This document shows, piece after piece, positions 1 through 9,131 of a DNA stretch of 64,000 bases. The stretch is from Variovorax gracilis (GTDB lineage: Bacteria > Pseudomonadota > Gammaproteobacteria > Burkholderiales > Burkholderiaceae_C), in NCBI RefSeq assembly GCF_030317115.1, contig NZ_JASZYF010000012.1, forward strand, positions 62,001 to 126,000, written 5' to 3'. Position 1 is the first letter of the stretch, and every line of letters begins with the position of its first letter. The notes beneath the pieces are model-generated. The model was not told where the DNA came from. It searched no databases and saw nothing but the letters and a program-made list of their open reading frames with translations. The position numbers and the translations under genes are program-made.

Positions 1-642
1 GCGGCCATCATGAAGCTGGCGCCGAAGGTGGGCGTGTTCGTGACGCCGCTCGGCGTGGGAGATCGTCTGATCGCCTGGGGCGTCGACCCCGCCAAGGTGC
101 GCCAGCTGGACTGGTGGCAGGAGACCACCGTGCAGGGGGTACGCCTGGTCGCCACGCCGGCGCAGCATTTCTCTGGCCGCGGGCTCTTCGACGGCGATCG
201 CACCCTGTGGGCGTCGTGGGTCATCGTGGCCGACAACCTGCGCCTGTTCTTCAGCGGCGACACCGGCTATCACGCCGACTTCAAGACCATTGGCGAGCGC
301 TTCGGGCCCTTCGACGTGACGCTGCTCGAAACCGGCGCGTACGATGTGCAATGGCCGGATGTGCACATGCAGCCCGAGCAGACGCTGCAGGCCCATCGCG
401 ACTTGAAGGGCCGCTGGCTGATGCCGGTGCACAACGGGACCTTCGACCTCGCAATGCACGGTTGGGCCGAGCCGTTCGACCGCATCGACGCCCTTGCCGT
501 GGCAGGTGGTATTGCGCTGGCCACGCCAGCAATGGGCGAGCGGATGTCGCTTCGGCAACCGCAGGCCGGCGGGCGCTGGTGGCGGGAGTCGCAGACCGCT
601 GTCGCGACCGACCGCCAGCGGACCGCCCGCGCGCCGGTCTGA
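1..642 (+). CDS. MBL-fold metal-dependent hydrolase, 5' end cut by window edge
   Basis: The frame is open from base 1, so the gene starts left of the window; 213 codons of the C-terminal part are visible. The visible part fits the metallo-beta-lactamase fold of the UlaG / NAPE-PLD-like type: SGDTGYH carries a metal-binding Asp, followed by a LLETGAYD strand and a late MPVHNGTF motif with the last metal-binding His. The N-terminal HxHxDH motif would lie outside the window. The substrate cannot be told; relatives hydrolyse phosphodiester or lactone bonds in the cytoplasm. The last 30 residues are Arg/Gln-rich and look like a poorly conserved tail. No partner gene follows closely. Confidence 0.75.
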   Translation, partial: AAIMKLAPKVGVFVTPLGVGDRLIAWGVDPAKVRQLDWWQETTVQGVRLVATPAQHFSGRGLFDGDRTLWASWVIVADNLRLFFSGDTGYHADFKTIGERFGPFDVTLLETGAYDVQWPDVHMQPEQTLQAHRDLKGRWLMPVHNGTFDLAMHGWAEPFDRIDALAVAGGIALATPAMGERMSLRQPQAGGRWWRESQTAVATDRQRTARAPV

Positions 643-856
643 AGCACGGCGCGCGAAGGCAGTCGATTGCCCCCTGTGGGCCATCGGCGTCCAGCGCATC
701 GTGCCGGAACGCGCTGACTCTTCGATCGTCGGTCTGCGGCCCGCAACCTGACCTTCGTATGCGCACGTCGAGGGGCCTGCAACTGCGCATTTGACTCTGG
801 CCGGCGCCCGTTGATACTGGACGATGCATCGTCGCGTCACCCGGAAGGCGGACATC

Positions 857-1834
857 ATGAATAGGCGAGACATCTCCGTGGGGCTGTTTGCACTGGTCGT
901 GCTGCCGCAAGTGATGCGGGCACAGGAGCCGGGCAGGATCTACCGGATCGGCTGGCTGGACGTTGGACCGCCAGAGCCGACCCAAGCTCCCTATTCGCCT
1001 GAATGGGTCCAGGGCATGGCCAAGCTCGGATGGATCCTCGACACGAACCTGGTCGTCGTCTACAGGCATACCGATCGAACGGAGCGTCTGCCTGCGCTTG
1101 CGGCAGAGCTTGTGCGCCTGAATGTGGATGTCATCGTGACCTACGCCGCGCCACAGACGGAGGCTGCGAAACAGGCCACAGGCACCATCCCGATCGTGTT
1201 CATGGTTCATGGCGATCCCTTGGGGCGGGGACTCATCGCGAGTCTGGCAAGACCCGGAGGGAACATCACCGGTAGCAGCCAAATGCTGCCCGAACTGTGT
1301 GTGAAGCGCGTGCAGTTGTTGAGGGAATTGCTCCCGGGTGCCTTGCGCATCGCGGTGCTTTGGAACGTCGCCAATCCCGCAAAGCTGAGGGATTGGGAGG
1401 CGACCCAGCAAGCCGCCCGTGACCTCGCGTTCAAGCTCGAACCGTGCCATTTCACAGGGCCGGATGACGTGCAAGCCGCGTGTCAGATGGCCCTGAAAGC
1501 CAGGGCAGATGCATTGATGACGCTCGAAGACCCGCTCACTTGGCTATTCCGAAGCACCATTGTTGATTTCGCGGCAAGCGCGCGACTGCCTGCGATCTAC
1601 TCAGGGGAGTACGCGCAGATCGGGGGATTGATGTGCTACTCCATCAACGGCCACGAACTCCATCGGCTGAATGTGTATTACCTCGACAAGATCTTCCGGG
1701 GTGCAAAGCCTGCCGATCTGCCGGTTGCCCAGCCAATGGTTTTCACACTGGCAGTGAATCTCAAGACCGCAAAGGCGCTCGATCTGACGATACCGAAGCA
1801 CATCCTGACGCGCGCAGAAGTCATCATCAGCTGA
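857..1834 (+). CDS. ABC transporter substrate-binding protein (ABC_sub_bind family)
   Basis: About 325 residues. The ATG at 857 is preferred over the in-frame ATG at 824 because AAGGCGG lies five bases upstream and the protein then begins with a compact signal peptide (MNRRDISVGLFALVVLPQVMRAQ). The body shows hallmarks of the PF04392 family of periplasmic binding proteins: YRIGWLDVG near the N-terminus, AAELVRLNVDVIVTYAAPQTEAAKQAT, and SLARPGGNITGSSQ. The family is very common in Bradyrhizobium and Burkholderiales, often as orphan genes. No permease or ATPase is adjacent, so this is an orphan binding protein; its ligand is unknown. Confidence 0.85.
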   Translation: MNRRDISVGLFALVVLPQVMRAQEPGRIYRIGWLDVGPPEPTQAPYSPEWVQGMAKLGWILDTNLVVVYRHTDRTERLPALAAELVRLNVDVIVTYAAPQTEAAKQATGTIPIVFMVHGDPLGRGLIASLARPGGNITGSSQMLPELCVKRVQLLRELLPGALRIAVLWNVANPAKLRDWEATQQAARDLAFKLEPCHFTGPDDVQAACQMALKARADALMTLEDPLTWLFRSTIVDFAASARLPAIYSGEYAQIGGLMCYSINGHELHRLNVYYLDKIFRGAKPADLPVAQPMVFTLAVNLKTAKALDLTIPKHILTRAEVIIS

Positions 1835-2026
1835 CTCAATCGCTCGCCGCGATCAAGCGGCGCTGGGGCACTGCATTGCGGGCGTTCGATCCGGTGGCTC
1901 GAACGCCTCCTCCGGGCCCAGACTCGCATTTCGGAGGCGTGGAGAGCCGTCATTCGAACTTGCGTTCGTGCGATCTCCGGAGGGCAGGCGGGCAGGCGAC
2001 CGACGATGTCCGCAAGACTCCTCCGG

Positions 2027-2422
2027 TTATCGGGGTCGCTCGCCGAAGCATGCTTCGCACTGCCCGGTCGACCAGATGGCGAAGATGCGCTCGAGCGCCT
2101 CCGTGCGACGCGGCTGAACGTCGCTGCGAGGCAGGCATCTGAATCGCCGTGAGCACACGCCGCGACCCTGTTCTGTCAGGGGTGCACGCACCACCCTCAG
2201 GCCCTCCTCATCGGCCTCGGTCCAGAACACCTGCTTCCAGGGAGTGCCATTCGGGAAGTAGGAGGCCCAGTCGGTATGGCATTTGAGCCAGACTCCACAC
2301 ACCGTGCTCAGCCGTCCTCTCCAGGCCGGCGGACACACAAAGATGCCAGCGTCCCCGGGCTGCAGTTCCAGGAGGTGTGACGGATAGGCATAGAGCGCTA
2401 CCCAATCGACGCTTTCACTCAT
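2027..2422 (-). CDS. Hypothetical protein, 131 aa, coupled to the HhH-domain gene upstream
   Basis: I do not recognise the family. The protein starts MSESVDWVALYAYPSHLLELQPGDAGIFVCPP and has several Cys and Trp residues and a basic C-terminus. It has no signal peptide or membrane segment, so it is probably cytoplasmic. Its start codon overlaps the stop of the upstream gene by four bases (ATGA at 2419-2422), which argues that both genes are real and co-translated. The C-terminal 40 residues are Arg-rich and may be less constrained. Confidence 0.55.
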   Translation of the reverse strand: MSESVDWVALYAYPSHLLELQPGDAGIFVCPPAWRGRLSTVCGVWLKCHTDWASYFPNGTPWKQVFWTEADEEGLRVVRAPLTEQGRGVCSRRFRCLPRSDVQPRRTEALERIFAIWSTGQCEACFGERPR

Positions 2423-2922
2423 AGCTCGCGCACACCCGCGTTGCCTGGCGCGTCAAGGGGCCTTCGGAGTTCCTCGCATGAAGTCGTCGGCGCGATGGGA
2501 TTCGACAGAAAGTCCAGGCCGACGCACGCCAGGACTTCGCGAAGGCGATTCAGGGTCTTTGCACCGATTCCTTCCTTCATCATGAGTTCTTGCTCGCTGA
2601 TGGCTGACAGATCCTCGACGCAGAAAATGTGGAGCTGGGACAGAGCGTCACGGGCACGGGCACGGGCGCGGACGGGGATCTCTTCGACGGGAGTTTGCAG
2701 GCTCAGTTTGGTCGGGGCAGCCAAGCGCTGGGGACCCTTGGGACGCCATTCGAACGTGTGAAACTCCAACGCCTCGTCTGCAGGAACTCGTGCCTCGCGT
2801 CGTGCGGCCGCATGCTTGCGCTTGGCCTCGTGAATGGCAGCGCGCAACTGTCCAAGACAAGCGAGCAGTTCGTCGTCAGGCAACTGCGCGAGGTCACTGA
2901 TAGAGCGGATGGTGCGAGACAT
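2419..2922 (-). CDS. Protein with RNA polymerase alpha-CTD-like helix-hairpin-helix domain
   Basis: About 167 residues from the ATG at 2922; the frame is open up to 3006 but the extra N-terminus is Arg/Ser-rich and non-coding in appearance. Residues 1-35 form a charged helical region (SDLAQLPDDELLACLGQLRAAI...KRKHAAARREA). The C-terminal half (roughly residues 90-145) resembles the RpoA C-terminal domain: ARDALSQLHIFCVEDLSAISEQEL, then GIGAKTLNRLREVLACVGLDF, the helix-hairpin-helix plus the 'LGL' end. Alpha-CTD-like modules bind DNA or contact transcription factors. A stand-alone protein of this sort could be a regulator or nucleoid factor. The downstream gene overlaps by four bases. Function is inference only. 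Confidence 0.65.
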   Translation of the reverse strand: MSRTIRSISDLAQLPDDELLACLGQLRAAIHEAKRKHAAARREARVPADEALEFHTFEWRPKGPQRLAAPTKLSLQTPVEEIPVRARARARDALSQLHIFCVEDLSAISEQELMMKEGIGAKTLNRLREVLACVGLDFLSNPIAPTTSCEELRRPLDAPGNAGVREL

Positions 2923-3677
2923 AGACCTCTTCTGCGCATGTGACCCATTGCGCGAGTCGCGGCGCCTGCGGGTCGACGAGGGGCGAGTTCGAGGGCGACC
3001 GCACATGCACGAAGTCAGCCTAGATCAAATCCGGGCGGACTCAAGGATAGAAAAAATTGCACGGATAGAGCTTCTATCGGCAAGGAGCGGGAGACGGGGC
3101 CGCGCACGCTGCACCACCCTCCCGCGATCAAGGACACAGTCAAGGACACACGGCTGTCAGGCGACCCGTCTCTTGATCGACACCGTGGCGAAGCACACGT
3201 CACACAGCCAAGCGAAGGCGGTCTCGTCGTCTCTCGCGTCGGACGCCGTCGGGCGCGGCATGGCGCCCTGGCACTTCATCTTCTGATGCTCGGCAACGCT
3301 GTCCTGCACAAGGGCGTGCGGCCGGAGCTCGCGCACCGCGGGTGACAGTTCTTCTCCTCCAGGTGGGCGCGGCAGCGGGTCATGCGCGGGCTGCGCCGGC
3401 CGGTCTCTGTTGACGCGGGGTCTCTGTTGACGTGAGTCGAAATCGCTTCGTGGGGTCTGGCGACAGCTTGGCCTCGGCATCGGTGCCGGCCGACGTGCTG
3501 GCTACCGCGCGTCGTTTCCCGAGGGTGGTCTGTGAGGAGTCCGTGACGCCCCGAGCAAGCGCTGCGCGTTGGCTCAGCGCGAAGAGCCCCTTGGACGTTC
3601 CGCGTGGCTTCCGTCCTCGCGCAGATCAATGCGGCATTGCGCCGCTCAGTGGCTCTGTGACCGCAATCCCGTGTCGA
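2923..3677. other. Gene-poor stretch with a short hairpin and a tandem repeat
   Basis: No convincing gene apart from the weak small frame listed separately. 3030-3080 is AT-rich for this genome and may hold the promoter of the minus-strand pair ending at 2027. A perfect 6-bp stem with a 3-base loop lies at 3064-3078 (GATAGA gct TCTATC), next to a run of six A (T on the minus strand). GGTCTCTGTTGACG is repeated at 3402-3415 and 3419-3432. Confidence 0.4.
3157..3279 (-). CDS. Possible small Cys-containing protein, about 40 aa
   Basis: A minus-strand frame starting MKCQGAMPRPTASDARDDET and ending WLCDVCFATVSIKRRVA. The paired Cys residues (CDVC near the end, one Cys near the start) would suit a small metal-binding or redox peptide. 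The start has only a weak AGAAG in front of it, and the frame continues upstream without a start codon that I trust. Weak support. Confidence 0.25.
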   Translation of the reverse strand: MKCQGAMPRPTASDARDDETAFAWLCDVCFATVSIKRRVA

Positions 3678-3818
3678 TCAGACGATCCGGATCTCAAGCG
3701 TGCTCAGGTCGACGCGCTCGGCCGCGACTGCGGGGTTCGGCTGCAGCAGCGCGACGGCCACCGCCGCCAGCGAAAGTGCGCTCGTCAACCAATACAGGCA
3801 GCGCGAAGAGAGTTTCAT
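3678..3818 (-). CDS. Small exported or membrane-anchored protein, 46 aa
   Basis: Reading the minus strand from the ATG at 3818 gives a 46-residue protein that begins MKLSSRCLYWLTSALSLAAV, continues hydrophobic to about residue 28 and ends with AAERVDLSTLEIRIV. That is a classic signal peptide or membrane anchor with an Ala-x-Ala cleavage site (AVAA) and a mature tail of only some 13 residues. GGAG lies eight bases before the start codon. No relative is recognised. It stands alone between a gene-poor stretch and the HAD gene on the same strand. Confidence 0.45.
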   Translation of the reverse strand: MKLSSRCLYWLTSALSLAAVAVALLQPNPAVAAERVDLSTLEIRIV

Positions 3819-4015
3819 GGCGATGCTCCGATGCTGGATCGCGCCCGGTGCGCGATGTCGGTGCCAATTTACGCGTCGGCCCCGGTTTGGCGAAGTACGC
3901 AGTACGCAGGGCCGGTGTGACTTCCGTCACTCCGCCGCCGCGGACCCGCGCCAGCGGTGGCTCGCGCGCGAAGCGGACGAGCCACACGGACAGGACGGGC
4001 GCCCCGAACCGGGCG

Positions 4016-4681
4016 TCAGGGCGACAGCCACGGCTCGGGCCATTTCCCCAGCAGGTCGGCCGGGTCGTCGTAAATGCCGATGGCGGCCGTCAGCGCATCG
4101 TCCTTCCACCACCCGCCGCAGCGAACGATGAGCGTTCCGACGCCTGCCCGGCGCGCGGCCTCGATGTCATAGGGTGTGTCGCCCAGCATCACGGCATGTC
4201 GCGCCGCGACGCCTGCTTTCTCCAGCGCCGCGTGAACGATGTCCGCGTCCGGCTTCGAATGCCTGGCATCGTCCGAAGTCGCTGCGTGCTCGATGAGGTC
4301 ATCAACGCCCGCCTGCTTCAGCAGCGCGTCCAGTTCGTGGCCCGCCGAAGTGGCGACGATGAGCTGCAGCCCCTCGGACAGCATGCGTTCCAGCAACGCG
4401 CGCGCGCCGCGCGTCGGCTTGAGGCTCGGCAGATAGCGCGCCACGAAAAGCGCGGTGCGCTCCCCGGACATCCGGGCGTGAGAAGGCTGGTCCCGATCGA
4501 TCCCGGTGAGTTCAGGCAGCAGCTTGTCGCCCCCCATGCCGATCAGCGCACGGACCTGGGCAAAGGAGGCCGCAAAGCCATGGCGCTCCAGCACCTCAAC
4601 CCAGCTGCGCGCATGCGCGTCATTGCTGTCGAGCAGTGTGCCATCGACGTCAAGAAGTACCGCTCGCAAGGTCTTGCGCAT
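4016..4681 (-). CDS. HAD-superfamily hydrolase (phosphoglycolate-phosphatase-like)
   Basis: 221 residues from the ATG at 4681, chosen because GGAG lies seven bases upstream and the protein then starts directly at the first HAD motif; the frame stays open further upstream without coding character. All four HAD motifs are visible: LLDVDGTLLDSN (nucleophile Asp and the second Asp), VATSAG (motif II), the Lys in SKPDADI (motif III) and MLGDTPYDIEAA (motif IV acidic pair). The segment between motifs I and II is a helical C1 cap, as in Gph/PGMB-type enzymes that act on small phosphorylated metabolites such as sugar phosphates. Substrate not predictable. It is divergent from the gene at 4893. Confidence 0.85.
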   Translation of the reverse strand: MRKTLRAVLLDVDGTLLDSNDAHARSWVEVLERHGFAASFAQVRALIGMGGDKLLPELTGIDRDQPSHARMSGERTALFVARYLPSLKPTRGARALLERMLSEGLQLIVATSAGHELDALLKQAGVDDLIEHAATSDDARHSKPDADIVHAALEKAGVAARHAVMLGDTPYDIEAARRAGVGTLIVRCGGWWKDDALTAAIGIYDDPADLLGKWPEPWLSP

Positions 4682-4892
4682 CGCCCATCTCCACGAGAGC
4701 ACCAGTGTGCCGCATCGCAGCGCCTGTTCGTTCTTTTCGGACACGCCACGCAGCGTTCGTCCCATCGGGTGTGCGGCGTGCTCGCTGACCCGCGGTGGCG
4801 CAACCTTGCGACCGCAGCCGCCCTGGTGGCCTTTCGGGAAGCGCACGTTGCCGTACACCACGCGCCGTGTCGGCGCCAGGAGGTGACGCTTT

Positions 4893-5714
4893 ATGCGCAA
4901 AATGCTTCGCGGTAGGGTAGCTTCAGCGCTGCGCAGCAACTTGCCGCCGACCTGTTCGACCGACGAGGGAACCCAGAAATCAATGAAGAGAGGAGCGAAA
5001 TGGATCTGCGGCATGTTGGCCGTCGTGGGGGCCGTGGTGCTGACGGACCCTCCTCCGCCTGCGGCGTTGATGCGGCTCAGCACCGCAACGACGCAGCAAG
5101 CGGCGGCTGATCGTCCCAGGGGGACGATTTACTGGGGTGGCGCGGGATTGGACGGCGACTACATCAGCCCACAGCTGCAGGCTCTCGAGGAGGCAGGCCT
5201 CCGCAACTTGTATGTCGGTTTCGATTCATCGGCGCGCGCGTACGTCGGCCCGGCAGGCATGTTCATCGACGCGTTGCGGGCTGGCTCGACCTATCGATTC
5301 GAGGAGCAATCCCGAACCTGGTCGATTCGCGGAATGAACGGCGGGGGCAGGCAGTTCAACCTCATCGGCTATTCCTATGGCTCGCTCCTTGCAGCGCAGA
5401 CGGCAAACTACTATGCGTCGATCGGGCACGACATTGACCACCTCGTGCTGATCGGAAGTCCGATCGACGTAGACTTTCTCCATGCCCTCCAGCGAAACCG
5501 GCACATCCGGAAGGTCGTCGTGATCAATCTCGCCGAGCATGGCGACCCGATCTATGCAGGAATGTCCTCCTGGGAACTGGTGAAGGCGACGCCGATCCTG
5601 GTGGACCAGATGAGGCGGGGAGAGGGTCACTTCTACTATGCGGCAATCGCGGGCGATAGCGAAACTCGATGGAAAACCTTGGCTGGACGGGTTTTTACCG
5701 AAGGGCTACGATGA
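4893..5714 (+). CDS. Predicted membrane-anchored or exported alpha/beta-hydrolase-like protein
   Basis: 273 residues if it starts at 4893, which has a perfect AGGAGGTGA six bases upstream; the alternative ATG at 4983 begins exactly at a hydrophobic segment (MKRGAKWICGMLAVVGAVVLT). Either way a membrane anchor or signal peptide is followed by an alpha/beta-hydrolase-like core: FNLIGYSYGSLLAAQ carries the nucleophile elbow G-Y-S-Y-G, HLVLIGSPID follows as the next strand, and a late His lies in EGHFYYAA. This would be a periplasmic serine esterase or lipase-like protein. It shares a 4-base ATGA overlap with the downstream membrane protein, so the two are probably one functional unit. Confidence 0.65.
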   Translation: MRKMLRGRVASALRSNLPPTCSTDEGTQKSMKRGAKWICGMLAVVGAVVLTDPPPPAALMRLSTATTQQAAADRPRGTIYWGGAGLDGDYISPQLQALEEAGLRNLYVGFDSSARAYVGPAGMFIDALRAGSTYRFEEQSRTWSIRGMNGGGRQFNLIGYSYGSLLAAQTANYYASIGHDIDHLVLIGSPIDVDFLHALQRNRHIRKVVVINLAEHGDPIYAGMSSWELVKATPILVDQMRRGEGHFYYAAIAGDSETRWKTLAGRVFTEGLR

Positions 5715-6151
5715 GACCCATGTTTACCGAGGCCGCATCCCGAAGTGTTACGAATGAGGACGTCAAGCAGGCGTCTCCTTTCGCTCGCGTTGACCTGCGC
5801 CCGCTCACCTGGCCATCGGAATGGTCTGCGCAGCGGATTCTCGCGTCGCTGTCGCAAGCAGTGTCCTGGATCGTCGTCGCCGGGTCGGTCATGTTTTTGA
5901 TCTTTACCCTCGTCGTGCCCGTCAGTCGCGCCAATTTCTATGCCGGCCCGGTGGGGGCGGACTTCGCCACCTTCCTCGTCCTTGCGGCTGCCTTGAGTGT
6001 CATTTCGGGAGCGCTTCTCTGGATCGCGAAGCTCTCCGGTTCGTCCGCGGGACCCGTTCTGCACGCCAGGCGCGCCTGGTCCGTGGCGCTGATGGTGTTT
6101 GTAGGGGTCGTCATAGCCGCTTCCGCCGCCGTCGCAGTTCGAATCGGCTGA
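5711..6151 (+). CDS. Small integral membrane protein, three predicted segments
   Basis: 146 residues from the ATG at 5711, which overlaps the stop of the hydrolase gene (ATGA). Three hydrophobic stretches are visible: AVSWIVVAGSVMFLIFTLVVPVS, FATFLVLAAALSVISGALLWI and AWSVALMVFVGVVIAASAAVAV. The N-terminal 45 residues are polar. No known family is recognised. Translational coupling to the predicted exported hydrolase suggests that the pair acts together at the inner membrane. The gene is followed after 20 bases by a strong terminator. Confidence 0.65.
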   Translation: MRPMFTEAASRSVTNEDVKQASPFARVDLRPLTWPSEWSAQRILASLSQAVSWIVVAGSVMFLIFTLVVPVSRANFYAGPVGADFATFLVLAAALSVISGALLWIAKLSGSSAGPVLHARRAWSVALMVFVGVVIAASAAVAVRIG

Positions 6152-6170
6152 GCGACTTCGCCACCGGATG

Positions 6171-6194
6171 AAAGGGCCTGCGGGTCCTTTTTTT
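6171..6194 (+). terminator. Rho-independent terminator after the hydrolase/membrane gene pair
   Basis: AAAGGGCC and GGTCCTTT form an 8-bp stem (one G-T pair) around a TGCG loop, followed by a run of T. It ends the operon 4893-6151. Confidence 0.85.
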
Positions 6195-6408
6195 GCGCGG
6201 CGCCGCGGTGAACGGTGCGCGTGGAGGCGATCATGGCCGGTGATCCCAAACCGCGACGGGGCGTGATCCAGCGCGGCTTCCGGGCGGCCATGGCGTCGCG
6301 AACCTGCCCGACCACCTTGCCGCGGACGCGCACGACAGCCTGGACTGTCGCCTGGAATCGCATCCCGCTTCCTTCACGAAGCCAGTTGGTGGCTCGTCGT
6401 CGTCCGCA

Positions 6409-6939
6409 TCAGCCGTCGACGGGCCGTCGAACCCGGGCGGTGCGAGTCTGGGAACCGGTTGGCCCGGGTCGCCTGTCCAGCGCCTTTGCACAGATCGCGT
6501 GCCACTCCACCGCGTCGAAGCAGGTCAGCGAATTCCAGTCGATCCGGCCGTCGTGAAAGGGGTGCCTGGTAAAGCCGAAGAACTGCCCCTTCCGTCGGGC
6601 GAGGCCTCGGCGCCGGGCCAGACCCGCGCCATGGCTCATCAAGTGGGTGTCACGCCAGTACTGCGAGCCCAGCAACAGCGTGAATTCCCCGAGATGAAAG
6701 GCCGCGTGATGCACACCGCCTTCGATCACGTCCAGCTTCTGTACGTTGCCCTCGGGCCTCTGAAAGAACAGATCGCCGAAGACCGACGCTCCGATGGGGA
6801 GGACCTTGCCGCCAATGCTTTTCGGCCACATCCCGACCAGGGGTTCGAACTCGACGCGGGCCGCATCGATGAACAGTTCGGTCGAGGGAAGAAGCTTCAT
6901 GGGAAGGGAGGGCGCCGATGGAGGCGTCGAACGTTCCAT
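6409..6939 (-). CDS. DUF1851 / Tdi1-like protein
   Basis: 176 residues from 6939 (an alternative ATG is at 6900, starting MKLLPSTELFIDAARVEF). The central part, GDLFFQRPEGNVQKLDVIEGGVHHAAFHLGEFTLLL, fits the DUF1851 fold related to the Tdi1 immunity protein of a type VI DNase effector and to SMI1/KNR4-like proteins. The C-terminal part with KGQFFGFTRHPFHDGRIDWNSLTCFDAVEW fits the usual 'cyGfk..p.lGG.....n......evh' end, though divergent. Such proteins are often cytoplasmic immunity or orphan immunity genes. No effector or T6SS gene is nearby, so it may be an orphan. The last 20 residues are Arg-rich. Confidence 0.55.
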   Translation of the reverse strand: MERSTPPSAPSLPMKLLPSTELFIDAARVEFEPLVGMWPKSIGGKVLPIGASVFGDLFFQRPEGNVQKLDVIEGGVHHAAFHLGEFTLLLGSQYWRDTHLMSHGAGLARRRGLARRKGQFFGFTRHPFHDGRIDWNSLTCFDAVEWHAICAKALDRRPGPTGSQTRTARVRRPVDG

Positions 6940-6960
6940 TATTAGAACGAAAGTTTAATA
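6940..6960. promoter_or_regulatory. AT-rich inverted repeat at the start of the DUF1851 gene
   Basis: TATTAGAAC (6940-6948) and GTTTAATA (6953-6960) form an imperfect dyad around GAAA, directly in front of the start codon at 6939. It is the most AT-rich spot nearby and could be an operator or core promoter. I see nothing else in the remaining stretch up to 7257. Confidence 0.4.
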
Positions 6961-7257
6961 GGACAAGGTCGACTTTTGCGGCCCTCGCCGTCCGCGCCGC
7001 CGCTCGCCACGGGCCTTGAAGCCAAGGAGGGGAACGTTTGCAGCGGCAACAACAGGCGTCCGCTCCGAGGCCATGGACCCGCTCACACGCCAGCGCGACG
7101 GAGCGGGCGAGTTCCCGGCGGGGTGTCATCCGATCGCGCCGTCGACCCGGAGAGGCCGAGCCGCAGCGGGTCGCATTCTGACCGCAGCCGCTGCGTTCCG
7201 GGAGGGCTGAACCCGCACCCCTGCGATGATCCATCGTCCCAGTCTCAAGGAAGCACC

Positions 7258-7899
7258 GTGCTGACCGTCCATCATCTCGGCAAGTCGCAATCAGAGCGTA
7301 TCGTGTGGCTGTGCGAGGAGCTCGGCCTGACCTACGAACTCAGGCACTACGTGCGGGATGCGGTCACCGCGCTGGCACCGCCGGAACTGGTCGCGCTGCA
7401 CCCGCTCGGCACGGCGCCCGTGATCAGCGACGGGGATCTCCTGCTTGCGGAGTCGGGTGCCATCGTCGAATACATCATCGCGAAGTACGGCAACGGGCGG
7501 CTGACGCTCGGACCGGATCACCCGGACTATGCGCACTACCTCTTCTGGTGGCACTACGCCAACGGGAACTTCCAGCCGAACATGGGTCGCAACATGATCC
7601 TGCGCAGACTGAACCTGCCGGACGACAACCCCATCGCCGCCCGCCTGGGCGGCCGCCTGGTGGGCGCTTTCGCGCTGATCGAGAAGCGGCTCGGCAACGT
7701 GCCGTTCCTGGCCGGTGAGAGCTTCTCCGCTGCGGACATCATGACGGTCTTCTCGTTGACGACGATGCGGTACTTCATGCCGTTCGACCTCGGGCCGTAT
7801 CCGAGCATCCTGGCCTACCTGCAGCGCATCGCAGGCCGGGAGGCCTACCAGCGCGCCATGCAGAAGGGCGACCCCGGTATGCCGCTGCTGCTTGCGTGA
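7258..7899 (+). CDS. Glutathione S-transferase family protein
   Basis: 213 residues from the GTG at 7258, which has AAGGAAG four bases upstream; the open frame reaches further left to 6976 but that part has no coding look. The N-terminal thioredoxin-like domain (about 1-80) begins VLTVHHLGKSQSERIVWLCEELGLTYEL with Ser as the likely glutathione-activating residue, has the cis-Pro in LGTAPVI and the ES motif (LLAESGAIVEYI) that binds the gamma-glutamyl group. The all-helical C-terminal domain follows (FSAADIMTVFSL is the N-capping motif). It probably acts as a cytosolic detoxifying transferase or peroxidase. It stands alone; the electrophilic substrate is unknown. Confidence 0.85.
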   Translation: MLTVHHLGKSQSERIVWLCEELGLTYELRHYVRDAVTALAPPELVALHPLGTAPVISDGDLLLAESGAIVEYIIAKYGNGRLTLGPDHPDYAHYLFWWHYANGNFQPNMGRNMILRRLNLPDDNPIAARLGGRLVGAFALIEKRLGNVPFLAGESFSAADIMTVFSLTTMRYFMPFDLGPYPSILAYLQRIAGREAYQRAMQKGDPGMPLLLA

Positions 7900-8026
7900 T
7901 GCCCAGCTTCGGGGCGACGGGCAGGCCTCACCGCGCTCGGCTTCTTCCCTCATCCAGGTTCCGCCGCACGGTCTCGTCGACCAACGCGGACGGGGATTCC
8001 TGATCCGTGAGCGGCACGGCCGGAGA

Positions 8027-9109
<1,083 letters not shown>

Positions 9110-9131
9110 GAAGTGGGTCTGGAGGAAAGAG

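Noticed and set aside
3569-4915. A long plus-strand open frame over the HAD gene
   Set aside because: The minus-strand HAD gene has all four catalytic motifs and a good ribosome site; the plus frame is low-complexity antisense.
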